Positions 27,908 through 36,581 of a DNA stretch of 48,852 nt are shown piece by piece; the first letter of the stretch is position 1, and each line of letters begins with the position of its first letter. Position numbers and translations under genes: made by a program. This DNA comes from Haliea sp. (GTDB taxonomy: Bacteria; Pseudomonadota; Gammaproteobacteria; Pseudomonadales; Halieaceae). The notes beneath the pieces were generated by a model. That model did not search any database. It saw nothing but the letters and a program-made list of their open reading frames with translations, and was not told the origin of the DNA. The DNA lies in the NCBI GenBank assembly GCA_002862465.1, contig PKDD01000078.1, positions 1 to 48,852 of the forward strand, in the 5' to 3' direction.

Positions 27908-28738
27908 GTGACTATTCTTGGCCCGAATATTCCAGACATCAATGATCCTACATGGGTTGGCCTGATCGACGCCAGTCAAAGTGGTTGGTACCCGACCGAT
28001 ACCGGCGAAGTATTTACAGGATTTCATATATCGGCCGATGATTATGTACTTGACGTGGGCTGCGGGCCGGGTGATGCGACGCTGTTTTGCGCGCGCCGAG
28101 GCGCCCATGTCACTTTCACAGATGTTGTTGCCGAATCGGTAACGGATTTAGAAACAAAAATCAGAGACCTTGGAACTGCTCGAGGGTTCGAGGGCATAGT
28201 CTGCGACAGCAATCCTCTCCTGGTTCCAGATGGAAACGCAACCCGCATCATTTGCAGAGAGGTGCTGGAGCATGTGTCGGATCCGCAGCGTGTGCTTTCC
28301 GAACTGGTCCGCGTAGGACGACCCGGCGCACTCTACTTACTCACAGTACCCAGCGAAGAGGGTGAAAAGATACAGGAGAAGTTCGCCCCACCGATATACT
28401 TTCAGCACCCCAATCATATTCGGATTTTCAGCAAAGACGCGTTTCTTTCGCTGGTGGGAGACTCAGGTTTGGTGGTAGAAAGCTATTCTGCATATGGATT
28501 TTACTGGCTATTCGGCATGTGCATGCACTGGGCCATACAGGCAGCAAAAGGCGATGATATCAATAGTCAGCCATTCGCTGTTTATTCTTCAATAGCCCCT
28601 CCCTTTGACGAAAGCCTTCAAACTTGGGCTACCCTGTGGCGCCGATTAATTTCAACGCCGGAGGGTAAATCTTTCAAACAAGAAATCGATAAGATCCTTC
28701 CAAAAAGCCAAGTTATTCTGGCACGCAAACCCGTGTAG
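27908..28738 (+). CDS. class I SAM-dependent methyltransferase
   Basis: A 276-residue Methyltransf_11/UbiE-type enzyme. The SAM loop is VLDVGCGPGD (47-56), motif II about FTDVVAES, then ICREVLEHVSDPQRVLSELVRVGRPGA and FSKDAFLSLVGDSGL. It is related to the two methyltransferases at 33394 and 34325: all share a preface of the form LI..... GW...TGE, the phrase EVLEHV.DP.R.L.E.VR, and PNHI.IF..... The likely role is methylating a sugar of the glycan, for instance a chain-end cap, by analogy with methyl-capped rhamnans and mannans. GTG start at 27908 with AAAGGGA upstream. It stands alone, converging with a split GT. Confidence 0.85.
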   Translation: MTILGPNIPDINDPTWVGLIDASQSGWYPTDTGEVFTGFHISADDYVLDVGCGPGDATLFCARRGAHVTFTDVVAESVTDLETKIRDLGTARGFEGIVCDSNPLLVPDGNATRIICREVLEHVSDPQRVLSELVRVGRPGALYLLTVPSEEGEKIQEKFAPPIYFQHPNHIRIFSKDAFLSLVGDSGLVVESYSAYGFYWLFGMCMHWAIQAAKGDDINSQPFAVYSSIAPPFDESLQTWATLWRRLISTPEGKSFKQEIDKILPKSQVILARKPV

Positions 28739-28902
28739 CCAGCATCAGATTATGCCGCTTAAACAGCGCCATACCCCTGGGTTAAATCTAATACCTTTGA
28801 AGACCCGATATAGGCTACTAAGCTCTCTCACTCAATATTGCGGAAAAATAGCGGCGATCGCCTACGATTCTTCAATATCTACAATTTTTATACTTTTGCA
28901 TT

Positions 28903-30657
28903 TTAGAGTGCGCCTGCACTCTTTGCCGTTGTACTTGCAAATTGGCGTATTTTCTCTTCAACCTGCGAGGCCCCAGCACAGCGTTCAATTGCTTTGATGC
29001 AATTTATTTGCATCTCGCGATAACCGCTCGTATTGTGAGTCGCCAATTGGTAGCTGTTTTCAAAAGCTTTGCACAGTGAATCCCAGTTAATTTCATAGGC
29101 CATAGTGCTGATGGCTTTTCTTTCGTCCTGAGGCCAGTTTGTGGGGTATAAACTGGCGTCGATAACAAAGGCGTTTTCACCGTTGATGTAGTCAGCCATT
29201 GCAGTGTGGTTGGGTGCAACAGCAGGAATACCTTGGCCCATAAACTCCATCAGAGGCAGACATTGTCCCTCTGCAGTGGATGTGTTGACTACGAAGTGCG
29301 TGCTCTGGATAAGTATCTGATACTGCTCCTCCGTGAGAAAACCATGCACTGCAACCACTCTGCATTTGAAGGGCGACATCTTTGCATAGTTAGACAGAAG
29401 CCTACCCAAAAAAGTCAGATAGTTATTATGTGTCATCTTTAAAATCAAGGTCGCATTCTCCTGCTGTCTAAACATCCAGCAAAACGCCATGATCATCTGC
29501 TCCCAATTTTTTCGTCCGTCCTGAGGGTTGAACACACTCGTATATGTAATACCTTCCAAACTAAGCTGATGACTGAGGGCGTGACCGACCAAATTAATGT
29601 CCTTATCAAAAAATCCTCGGATCCTACTTAACCCGGAAAAAAATAATCTAGATAACCCGTTACTTAGCGCGCGTGGCCTGCGCATCTCGAGCCTTTGAAT
29701 TCCCAGTCCAATTGAGCGACGCTCTATTGAGTCTTCCGTCCGTTGAACGTCAATATTTGAAATCACCAACACGTCTACATCGTCTTCTGGCGCAAAACTT
29801 AGCTCGTAAGTCTCTGGGGCTTTGCTAGGGAAAATGCTGCGAGTTTGCTTGCCTAGGGTGACGTCAATCTGCCTTCCAATATTTTTCTCATAGGCCACCA
29901 GTTCTATCTTTATGATCAAGTGGCCACGCACCTTGAAAGGCAGTAGCAGCCAAGGTGACTCAGTTTTAGTCCATACTCCCCAGCTTTCTGGCTCGAAGAA
30001 ACCCACAAGAAAACGCATTGCGTCAGCATTATCCTCTCCGTAAAACTGTCGCACAGGTTTTTCATTCCAGGCCTGCATCTTCATAGGATCACGCGTGCTG
30101 AACATAACGTCATCAACGTTTTCCGGTGTGATGTCATAGTCTTTACTATCGTAGATAGCCGCTTCAATATTAAGCGTGTGACCTGACAGTCTGCCGGGTA
30201 TCTGAGCCGGGTCAATCGTCTCGACTGCAGCCGGAATCACACTAATGTCTACTGCCGAGGATACCTGTTTTTCTACCACACTCTTTGCATATTGCGAAAG
30301 CGTCAGCGCACTGCCTATGCGCTCAAGCATCAGTAGCCAATTATTTTCCTCTATGCCATTCAATGCTTCGCTGGGAATAGTACTGAATTCCCATGCAAAT
30401 ATGCAGACCGTCGGGCATTCAAGGTTGAGTTCAGTGCGACTTGGTGGCGTAAAGGAGAGAAAGATACACTCATCTTCCGGATGCGCATGAAAAATCTCAT
30501 CGACTTCGCTGGATGGATCAGCAACAGCAATGACTTTACCAATTCGCTCCAGTACAGGCAGGTACTTTACATAAATAAAATAGTAGCTGTAGTGAGCTTC
30601 CCCTAGATTTTCTTTTAGAGTTTCTGCACTGGTCTCTGAGTATGTAATGATAACCAT
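28903..30657 (-). CDS. GT4-type glycosyltransferase with inserted beta-domain (copy C)
   Basis: A 584-residue protein nearly co-linear with copy B (15542): ITYSETSAETLKENLGEAHYSYYFIY, CIFAWEFSTIPSE, SVIPAAVE; the insert LVGFFEPESWGVWTKTESPW ... AYEKNIGRQIDVTLG ... SIGLGIQRLEM; and the donor domain EGITYTSVFNPQDGRKNWEQMIMAFCWMF, EGQCLPLMEFMGQGIPAVAPNHTAMADY with the EX7E pair intact. It is the second gene of a pair, starting 4 bases after the stop of copy D. That pair is the reverse-strand counterpart of A-B. It should add one sugar of the repeat; which sugar is unknown. Confidence 0.82.
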   Translation of the reverse strand: MVIITYSETSAETLKENLGEAHYSYYFIYVKYLPVLERIGKVIAVADPSSEVDEIFHAHPEDECIFLSFTPPSRTELNLECPTVCIFAWEFSTIPSEALNGIEENNWLLMLERIGSALTLSQYAKSVVEKQVSSAVDISVIPAAVETIDPAQIPGRLSGHTLNIEAAIYDSKDYDITPENVDDVMFSTRDPMKMQAWNEKPVRQFYGEDNADAMRFLVGFFEPESWGVWTKTESPWLLLPFKVRGHLIIKIELVAYEKNIGRQIDVTLGKQTRSIFPSKAPETYELSFAPEDDVDVLVISNIDVQRTEDSIERRSIGLGIQRLEMRRPRALSNGLSRLFFSGLSRIRGFFDKDINLVGHALSHQLSLEGITYTSVFNPQDGRKNWEQMIMAFCWMFRQQENATLILKMTHNNYLTFLGRLLSNYAKMSPFKCRVVAVHGFLTEEQYQILIQSTHFVVNTSTAEGQCLPLMEFMGQGIPAVAPNHTAMADYINGENAFVIDASLYPTNWPQDERKAISTMAYEINWDSLCKAFENSYQLATHNTSGYREMQINCIKAIERCAGASQVEEKIRQFASTTAKSAGAL

Positions 30658-30661
30658 TGTA

Positions 30662-32365
30662 CTAATTTACTTCAGCCAGAAAATTATGCAATTGTGGCGC
30701 AGTGGTATCCAACGAACAGTGCCGCTGCAGCGCGCGAGCAGCCGCCGCAGACATCGCTTCGTAGATGTCTGGCGACTGATTTGCAATCTCAAAGCTTTTT
30801 TCAAATGCATGCAGTAATGATTCCCAATTAGGTCGGTAACAAAGCGTATTATAGCGACCCTCTAGGTCAGTTGGCCAAGCACAGGGCTCGCTGTTTGATT
30901 CAACCACGAACGCGTTCGCTGGAGAGATGTAATCATGCATTGCAGTATGGTTGGGCGCTATAGCGGGAATACCACATGACATAAAATCCATAAGCGATCG
31001 GCAGTGACCTTCCGCGCTAGCGTTGTTCACCACGAAAGAACTAGCCTCAATGAGGGCAGCGCGCTCAGCCGTGTTTAATGCGCCTTGAACGGCGACAATT
31101 CTGCAATCGAAGGGAGTAAGCTTGCACCAAATCTCTAGCAGATCATTGACGTAACTGAGAAGGTCGGTTCTTTCAACGACAAGAATCAAGTTAGCATCAG
31201 GTTGCCGCCGTAACGCCAGACAAAAAGCAATAATGATATCTTGCCAGCCATCTTTTCTGTCGGCTGGCTCAACCAAAGCAGTATAAACTACGCCCTGTAA
31301 ATGCAAAGGTTTGAAGTCGGCTGCGGTAAAATAATCCGAGTCTAAGGCGCCGTCTGCCTTCTCCATCCGAATGTTTAGACTGGCAACGCCAAGGCCTATG
31401 GTACGCGGATCATCGGCCCGTCCACGGTTTATCCGACTAAGGTTCTCAAAGCTGAGTACATTTCCCGGTGAGCGAATATCAAGCGAAAACTCGAATTCGC
31501 GAACTTGCGACTCAGGAATTACCGTTGCTGTCTCACCGCCTATTGAAACTTGTATTTCGCGGCCGATGTTAGGGCCAAACGCGCTTAAAGCAAGTTTAAC
31601 GAGGGTTTTGCCGTGCGCAGTCTGCGAGAGCTTAATCCAGGGGCTTAACGACCTTGACCACATGCCCCAATTCTCCGGTTCATAGAATCCCACGCCTATT
31701 GCATCTTGATTATAGGTGCCAAAATGCGCAGCAATTACAGTGCGGCCACTATATTTATCCTGTGCCCCACTGAGAGGAGAAATTACACTTTTACCAGGGT
31801 AAACAGTGTCACCAGTCAACACATAGTCTCTACTGTCCAGCACCACTTTTTTTAGGTCTATCGTGTCTTTTTTGACCGCCTTGACCGGGACCGACTTCAG
31901 TCGCATCTCGTGCCATTCATCCCAAACTGGCGCAGGAATGACCGCTATATGAAGCATCGAATCAGTGGCCTCGTTGATCGCCTGCATGGCAAAGGTTGAG
32001 CACGTGATCGCCGCGCTAAAAGCCCTTAACGACACAGGCAAACCGAAAACTGAATCGGTGTTGCTTTCGAGACCCACAATGGTCGGATGAGCCCAAGGAA
32101 AAACAGGGATTACGGAGCACGGTAAGTCTTCAGGGATGCAATGAGGGGGGGCAAAGGCAAAAAGATAGACTCTTTCATCATTGTCAATATGCCGCTGGCA
32201 TTCAGATTTGAAGTCAGAGTCAATCGTGTCCAAAACTACAACAGTACCGAGTTGTTCTAAGAGAGGAAGAAATCCTTGCAGCATTGAGATAGACGCAAAC
32301 TCAGACTGCTCTGTAAGCGTCATTTTGTTACTCTTTGTGGATGCTGAAAAGCAGTAAATATGCAC
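30662..32365 (-). CDS. GT4-type glycosyltransferase with inserted beta-domain (copy D)
   Basis: A 567-residue member of the split-GT family. N-terminal part: YCFSASTKSNKMTLTEQSEF, VYLFAFAPPH, VIPVFPWAHP, VIPAPVWDEW. Insert: GVGFYEPENWGMWSRSLSPWIKLS ... AFGPNIGREIQVSIGG ... TIGLGVASLNI. Donor domain: GVVYTALVEPADRKDGWQDIIIAFCLAL, then ASAEGHCRSLMDFMSCGIPAIAPNHTAMHDY. The EX7E pair reads E..RSLMD: the second Glu is Asp, unlike A, B and C. By position and by IPAP.WD it is the counterpart of copy A, though more diverged. GTG start at 32365 without a strong ribosome binding site. First gene of a two-gene run. Confidence 0.8.
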   Translation of the reverse strand: MHIYCFSASTKSNKMTLTEQSEFASISMLQGFLPLLEQLGTVVVLDTIDSDFKSECQRHIDNDERVYLFAFAPPHCIPEDLPCSVIPVFPWAHPTIVGLESNTDSVFGLPVSLRAFSAAITCSTFAMQAINEATDSMLHIAVIPAPVWDEWHEMRLKSVPVKAVKKDTIDLKKVVLDSRDYVLTGDTVYPGKSVISPLSGAQDKYSGRTVIAAHFGTYNQDAIGVGFYEPENWGMWSRSLSPWIKLSQTAHGKTLVKLALSAFGPNIGREIQVSIGGETATVIPESQVREFEFSLDIRSPGNVLSFENLSRINRGRADDPRTIGLGVASLNIRMEKADGALDSDYFTAADFKPLHLQGVVYTALVEPADRKDGWQDIIIAFCLALRRQPDANLILVVERTDLLSYVNDLLEIWCKLTPFDCRIVAVQGALNTAERAALIEASSFVVNNASAEGHCRSLMDFMSCGIPAIAPNHTAMHDYISPANAFVVESNSEPCAWPTDLEGRYNTLCYRPNWESLLHAFEKSFEIANQSPDIYEAMSAAAARALQRHCSLDTTAPQLHNFLAEVN

Positions 32366-32428
32366 CTGTCTTGAATCCTGATTTAGGGATTAAAGTGTAC
32401 CTCTTTTGCACTGTTTGCGCACAATTGA

Positions 32429-32462
32429 AAAGCCTCTCAAGACTACGCCCATTCTAGGCTTT
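32429..32462 (-). terminator. possible terminator after the minus-strand sulfotransferase
   Basis: AAAGCCT (32429-32435) and AGGCTTT (32456-32462), a perfect 7-bp stem with a 20-base loop. On the minus strand the distal arm runs into TTTTC. It lies about 80 bases past the sulfotransferase stop and 64 bases before copy D. The loop is long, so confidence is low. Confidence 0.3.
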
Positions 32463-32540
32463 CAGCAGAGTTTTTCTTACCAGTACGTTGCCCCGTGCAT
32501 AGCGGCTAGAATGCGGAAAATACACCTTGAAGAGCGCGAC

Positions 32541-33404
32541 TTAGACCAAGTCCCAGAACTCAGCCGCCTTCTCATAAAACCTGAGAAAGCTGACGCTATC
32601 CGGCGCTATATCGCGCTGGAAACGTTCCTCTGAGCCGGGATCCCAATAAACGGACGTGCGACCGAAAGGTTTTCTTAGTCGCAGCGGCATAAGCACCTTA
32701 TCCTGACGAATAGGACCAATTTTTGCCAATTGCGGACCGGTCAGAGGGTTATTTCTTATTCTTCGTAGCAGCCTTGTATCATAAAGCTTGGCCTCACCGG
32801 CATTAAGATTGAGACCACTAGCACCAGGGAAACGGTCTACTTCTAAGCCAAGGTGCCTAAAACATTGATGCAGTGTAGCTTGCTGATTCGAAATGAGTTC
32901 CTCGAGGAAAACTACCGAAATGGCTTCATCTCCAAACTGCTCTCTGAATTTACTGATCCTCTTCCAATACAACGTATCCTGCGTCATCTGTGGAAATGAC
33001 TGCAGGCATTCGTACAATTCATAGGGCGCGTCTAGGCCAAACTGTATACCGCTATGGTGCATTTCTCGGAAGCTAGATTCAATTCGAGCTTTTGGATTAC
33101 GAGCAATAAATAAAAAACGACATCTAGGGTTGTTTTGGTAAATGCGCTCAATAGCGATGTCTTCACTCAAATAACCGCTGTACTCGACGCTACCATCCCC
33201 TTTAAATTGATTTGCCAGCGCAGCTGCATAGTGACTATCGTAATGCGCATGCTGCGTCTCAAAATCAGCATGTGAAAAGTACCACGGCTCTTTTATTGGC
33301 GGGATATAAATATCTGGATGTAGGTCAAGAAGAGCGCAAAGTGTGGTCGATCCACATTTGCTAAAACCCGGTACAACAAAGTCAATTTTAACGTTAGTCG
33401 GCAC
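32541..33404 (-). CDS. sulfotransferase
   Basis: A 287-residue PAPS-dependent sulfotransferase (Sulfotransfer_1/NodH-HS3ST-like). The 5'-phosphosulfate loop is FSKCGSTTLCALL (14-26) with KEPWYFS, the 3'-phosphate site FIARNPKARIESSFREM, followed by VVFLEELISN, which is the standard order. It resembles carbohydrate sulfotransferases, so it probably sulfates a sugar of the surface glycan. GTG start at 33404; its beginning overlaps the last 11 bases of the methyltransferase gene upstream in transcription, so methylation and sulfation genes are co-translated. It is only distantly related to the sulfotransferase at 10958, so two different positions may be sulfated. Confidence 0.87.
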   Translation of the reverse strand: MPTNVKIDFVVPGFSKCGSTTLCALLDLHPDIYIPPIKEPWYFSHADFETQHAHYDSHYAAALANQFKGDGSVEYSGYLSEDIAIERIYQNNPRCRFLFIARNPKARIESSFREMHHSGIQFGLDAPYELYECLQSFPQMTQDTLYWKRISKFREQFGDEAISVVFLEELISNQQATLHQCFRHLGLEVDRFPGASGLNLNAGEAKLYDTRLLRRIRNNPLTGPQLAKIGPIRQDKVLMPLRLRKPFGRTSVYWDPGSEERFQRDIAPDSVSFLRFYEKAAEFWDLV

Positions 33405-34182
33405 TGCGCTTTCTAGCCACTATAACCTGTGAACTTGGAACTGCATTATTCAGCGATTGCCTGATATCTTCACCCTGCGGATGATTAAGAATTTCCTGCC
33501 AAACCTTAGTCCAGTGCTGGGTCATCGGATGATTGGCTTCATTGATTGCATGCTGATCATCAGAAGAGGCCCATTTGAGTAGAAAAAAGATAGCCCAGAA
33601 TGCTCCCACATACTTATGCTCAATGACCTCTAAACCGCAGCTCTCAGCCAGTTGTCGAAAATCTTCGGGAGTAAAAATTTGTATATGATTCGGTTCTTGA
33701 AAATAGACTTTTGGCGCAGTAGCCTTTATCAGCGTCTCACCGCGTGAATCGGGCACAGTAAGAACGAATGTCGCATCGTCTTTCCCAATGCGGACCATTT
33801 CCTTGAGGAACCTCTCGGGATCAGCTACATGCTCCAAAACTTCAGTGCTCATAACGAGATCAGCGTATTTGTCTACAAGTGGGATAGGATTACATTCGGT
33901 CACCAGGCCCTTGATCTCGCCGACATAGTCACCAGCTTTTAAGTGGCTCTCCAAGGCCGATACTTTTTCCTCTTGTATGTCTATAAAAGTCAGATTAGCG
34001 CCCATGCGGGCGCAGAAACTTGCGTACCCTCCATCACCGCAACCAACGTCTACAACCTGCATACCGGGCTTAACTGCTACGCCAGGAGCGATTTCCCCTG
34101 TATCAGGGTCAGCCCACCCGTCTAGTTTTCTATCATGCAAGCCAATCATCGGAGCCGATGGAAATTGTGAATCACTTGACAC
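33394..34182 (-). CDS. class I SAM-dependent methyltransferase
   Basis: A 262-residue Methyltransf_11-type enzyme with the SAM loop VVDVGCGDGGYASFC, motif TFIDIQEEKV, MSTEVLEHVADPERFLKEMVRIG and EPNHIQIFTPEDF. It is a close paralogue of the next gene upstream (34325) and of 27908. The frame is open to an ATG at 34218, but the GTG at 34182 has GGAG eight bases before it, and starting there gives VSSDSQFPSAPMIGLHDRK, matching the paralogue's start. Overlaps the sulfotransferase gene by 11 bases. Likely O-methylates a sugar hydroxyl; exact target unknown. Confidence 0.86.
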   Translation of the reverse strand: MSSDSQFPSAPMIGLHDRKLDGWADPDTGEIAPGVAVKPGMQVVDVGCGDGGYASFCARMGANLTFIDIQEEKVSALESHLKAGDYVGEIKGLVTECNPIPLVDKYADLVMSTEVLEHVADPERFLKEMVRIGKDDATFVLTVPDSRGETLIKATAPKVYFQEPNHIQIFTPEDFRQLAESCGLEVIEHKYVGAFWAIFFLLKWASSDDQHAINEANHPMTQHWTKVWQEILNHPQGEDIRQSLNNAVPSSQVIVARKRSAD

Positions 34183-34324
34183 TGCAAGTACTCCTATACA
34201 ACCAAAACAGGTCTGCATCGACGCCCGATGTTTTCGGCGTTGTGAAAAGAAAAGGGTTTCATAGGTGTTTTGATAAACACTGAACCCTAGACATGTAACT
34301 CATACGGATATTTAGCCAAAAGAG

Positions 34325-35104
34325 CTATTTGGCCCTTTTCGCCACAATCATCTGACTTTTAGGTAGCAAATTATTAAGGCTTTCGCGCATCATATCGCCC
34401 TTTGGATGAGCCAGAACTTCCTCCCACGCCTTAGTCCAATGTATTGTTGCGGGATGCACCGCGTCATTTATAGATTCATCCGGCAGGGATGTGCCCCACT
34501 TAAGAAGATAGAATACCGCCCAGAATCCGCCTAGAAATTCATGCCTTATGATTTCAAGATCGCAGCTTTCTACCAATGAGATGAAATCATCGGCTTCGAA
34601 GATCTGTATGTGGTTGGGCTCCTCAAAGCAGCTTGGGTGCGCCACAGACTTGATTAAATTCTCTCCACGGGCATCTGGGACTGTGAGCACATAGGTCGCG
34701 TCTGCCGAACCCATCCGAATAATTTCTTTCAGAAACTTTTGAGGATCATGGACGTGCTCCAAAACCTCAGTACTCATCACAATATCCGCACAGCCGTCTG
34801 GAAGCGGAATTGGGTCGCAATCTGAGACAATACCTCTTACCTCACCCTGGGCATTTTCTTTCAATCGGTTCTCTAGTGCGCGAACTTTATCTTCTTGAAT
34901 ATCGACGAAGGTCACGTCTGCTCCTCTGGCACTGCAGAAACCGATATAACCGCCATCTCCACAGCCAATATCGACAACCTTGACACCGGGCTCCACAATC
35001 ACATCCGCCACTAATTCACCAGTTTCTGCGTTGCACCAACCGCTCAACTGACGGTCCTTAGTACCAATCAGCCTGGCAGAAGGAATAGGGTCGATATTAC
35101 TCAA
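34325..35104 (-). CDS. class I SAM-dependent methyltransferase
   Basis: A 259-residue Methyltransf_11 enzyme: VVDIGCGDGGYIGFC, TFVDIQEDKVRALENRL, MSTEVLEHVHDPQKFLKEIIRMG, EPNHIQIFEADDF. Nearly block-for-block equal to the enzyme at 33394, so a tandem duplication. The start is TTG at 35104 with AAGGAGA seven bases before it; an ATG at 35111 just upstream is out of frame and stops after four codons. Together with the next two genes on this strand it forms a methylation-methylation-sulfation run. It probably modifies the same glycan at another position or another residue. Confidence 0.86.
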   Translation of the reverse strand: MSNIDPIPSARLIGTKDRQLSGWCNAETGELVADVIVEPGVKVVDIGCGDGGYIGFCSARGADVTFVDIQEDKVRALENRLKENAQGEVRGIVSDCDPIPLPDGCADIVMSTEVLEHVHDPQKFLKEIIRMGSADATYVLTVPDARGENLIKSVAHPSCFEEPNHIQIFEADDFISLVESCDLEIIRHEFLGGFWAVFYLLKWGTSLPDESINDAVHPATIHWTKAWEEVLAHPKGDMMRESLNNLLPKSQMIVAKRAK

Positions 35105-35719
35105 GGTGCATCTCCTTAATATTCAAAACTCAACATGAGCCAGCCTTTAATCTTGCGCATTCGCACAAACAAAATGACTGAGGTGAAATCTAGATTACAC
35201 CCTAAGTGCCCTGTCAATGCCATCTGAACTGTCCAGACATGAGAGATTCAGAGCGAACCAAGCATGATACATTTTCTTTGATTGTTGCACAGACGATGAT
35301 CGAAGTATAGAAATTGGCGCATGAAGTCGAAGCCGTGTGAGATACTGACTGTGCTTCAACATGGTTTGTTTAATTGACGGCATGACGCTTCTCTGGATGC
35401 TGCAGTCTACTTCAGAAAAATTTTGTAGATTGCTAATCTCGAGCAGTAGCGGCACTAAACATACTTCCAATGTGGAAGCAGGCTCTCCCATCGAACCTTA
35501 AGCCGCGGACAGCTGTTACATTTGATTACTCCGTTGGGCGAATCTGTGGGCATAACAAGGCTAAGTATGCCAGCCTGCCCGATCGAGGTTATTAAAAATA
35601 AACAGATTAGGTAGGCCACCTAAGGCTGGGGCATGCGCCCACGGCAATTCTGTAGTATGTGTGCTCATCCCCCGATTTATGACATAATCTCGGTAGAAAT
35701 AAGATTTTAGGAGCAAAGC
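35105..35719. other. long divergent intergenic region
   Basis: 615 bases between a methyltransferase (minus) and an oxygenase (plus). A 98-codon minus frame (35195-35491) has no family character. The right end holds an inverted repeat (35607-35623) and CATAAT at 35683-35688 at a plausible -10 position for the oxygenase. It may hold decayed sequence; I recognise none. Confidence 0.45.
35607..35623. repeat. inverted repeat upstream of the oxygenase gene
   Basis: TTAGGT-AGGCC-ACCTAA: six-base arms around five bases, about 97 bases before the GTG at 35720. Could be an operator or a small hairpin; no T-run follows. Confidence 0.25.
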
Positions 35720-36544
35720 GTGTTGCAAAAGATGATGTCCCGTCTCTGGGGTAGCGGCCACTATGCTGCCAACGCGTCAGAGTTGGAAAAATTCAATTCC
35801 GATGGCTTTTTTGTTCGCGAAAAAGTATTTAGTAACCGCGAATTGGATAAGTGGCGCGATGCCGCTGAAAACGTGCATAAGCGCATGGAGACAGAAGCCG
35901 CTTCTAACGATGCACCTGATCTAGAATTTGTTGATGACAAGCGTTTTCAGTCGATTGATGATTCTGTCGTTAAATGGGAATGGCGGGAGGGTTCCCGCGA
36001 TATACGTTCAATGGAACCCTTTTTACACCTTCATGACGATTTACACCCTATTGTTGATGACCCACGACTCTGGGCTCCCGCACGATCTATTCTTGGTCTA
36101 AATAAGTTGGCGTTGTTTACTGACAAATTAAACTTCAAACGTCCGCAGGGAGCGCCATTTCCGTTTCATCAAGACAGTCCTTATTTTGCTCTAGAATGCA
36201 AGCATGTTGATCAATTACTCAGCATGCAAATATATCTTGACGAATCGCGCGTTGATAACGGCTGCCTGTGGATTATTCCGGGGAGTCATCATCACGGCAT
36301 ACTTTCAGGCGTGCAGGGGAAAGGCGTGCTGGACCGATTGTATACCGATATGGACCTATTTCAGGGTGAGGACCCTGTAGCCATTACCGCCCCAGCCGGC
36401 AGTGTTATCTACTTCCATGCGCATGTCATCCATGGATCCAAGGGCAATAAAAGCAAACAAAGTCGCAGAGCTATGGTTCTTACCTACCAACCCGCAGGAC
36501 ACAACCGCTGGAATACTGAGCGGGAGCGCGAAATAAGAATGTAG
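35720..36544 (+). CDS. phytanoyl-CoA dioxygenase (PhyH) family oxygenase
   Basis: A 274-residue 2-oxoglutarate/Fe(II) oxygenase. Iron ligands are His150 and Asp152 (PFHQDSPYF) and His238 (HVIHGS), with Arg249/250 (QSRRAMVLTYQP) for 2-oxoglutarate; CLWIIPGSHHHGIL (182-194) is the typical PhyH strand. Family members hydroxylate small molecules, lipids and, in some glycan or antibiotic loci, sugars or sugar precursors. Here it could tailor the glycan, but its substrate is not evident. GTG start with AGGAG at 35710-35713 region, eight bases upstream. It stands alone between a divergent methyltransferase and a convergent GT2. Confidence 0.85.
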   Translation: MLQKMMSRLWGSGHYAANASELEKFNSDGFFVREKVFSNRELDKWRDAAENVHKRMETEAASNDAPDLEFVDDKRFQSIDDSVVKWEWREGSRDIRSMEPFLHLHDDLHPIVDDPRLWAPARSILGLNKLALFTDKLNFKRPQGAPFPFHQDSPYFALECKHVDQLLSMQIYLDESRVDNGCLWIIPGSHHHGILSGVQGKGVLDRLYTDMDLFQGEDPVAITAPAGSVIYFHAHVIHGSKGNKSKQSRRAMVLTYQPAGHNRWNTEREREIRM

Positions 36545-36551
36545 GATGTGC

Positions 36552-36581
36552 TGATCTTCACAAAAAAATGTTTTTAGATCA
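36552..36581. terminator. weak bidirectional hairpin in a convergent gap
   Basis: TGATCT (36552-36557) and AGATCA (36576-36581) enclose an A-run and a T-run that can extend the stem. It lies 8 bases after the oxygenase stop. The stem is A+T-rich, so termination is uncertain. Confidence 0.25.

Noticed and set aside
28853-28862. GGCGATCGCC palindrome, like the cyanobacterial HIP1 element
   Set aside because: Only isolated occurrences of GCGATCGC in the window; no iteration, so no HIP1-type repeat.
35195-35491. 98-codon minus frame in the long gap before the PhyH gene
   Set aside because: Composition rich in Ser/Leu without domain pattern; no start signal; looks accidental.
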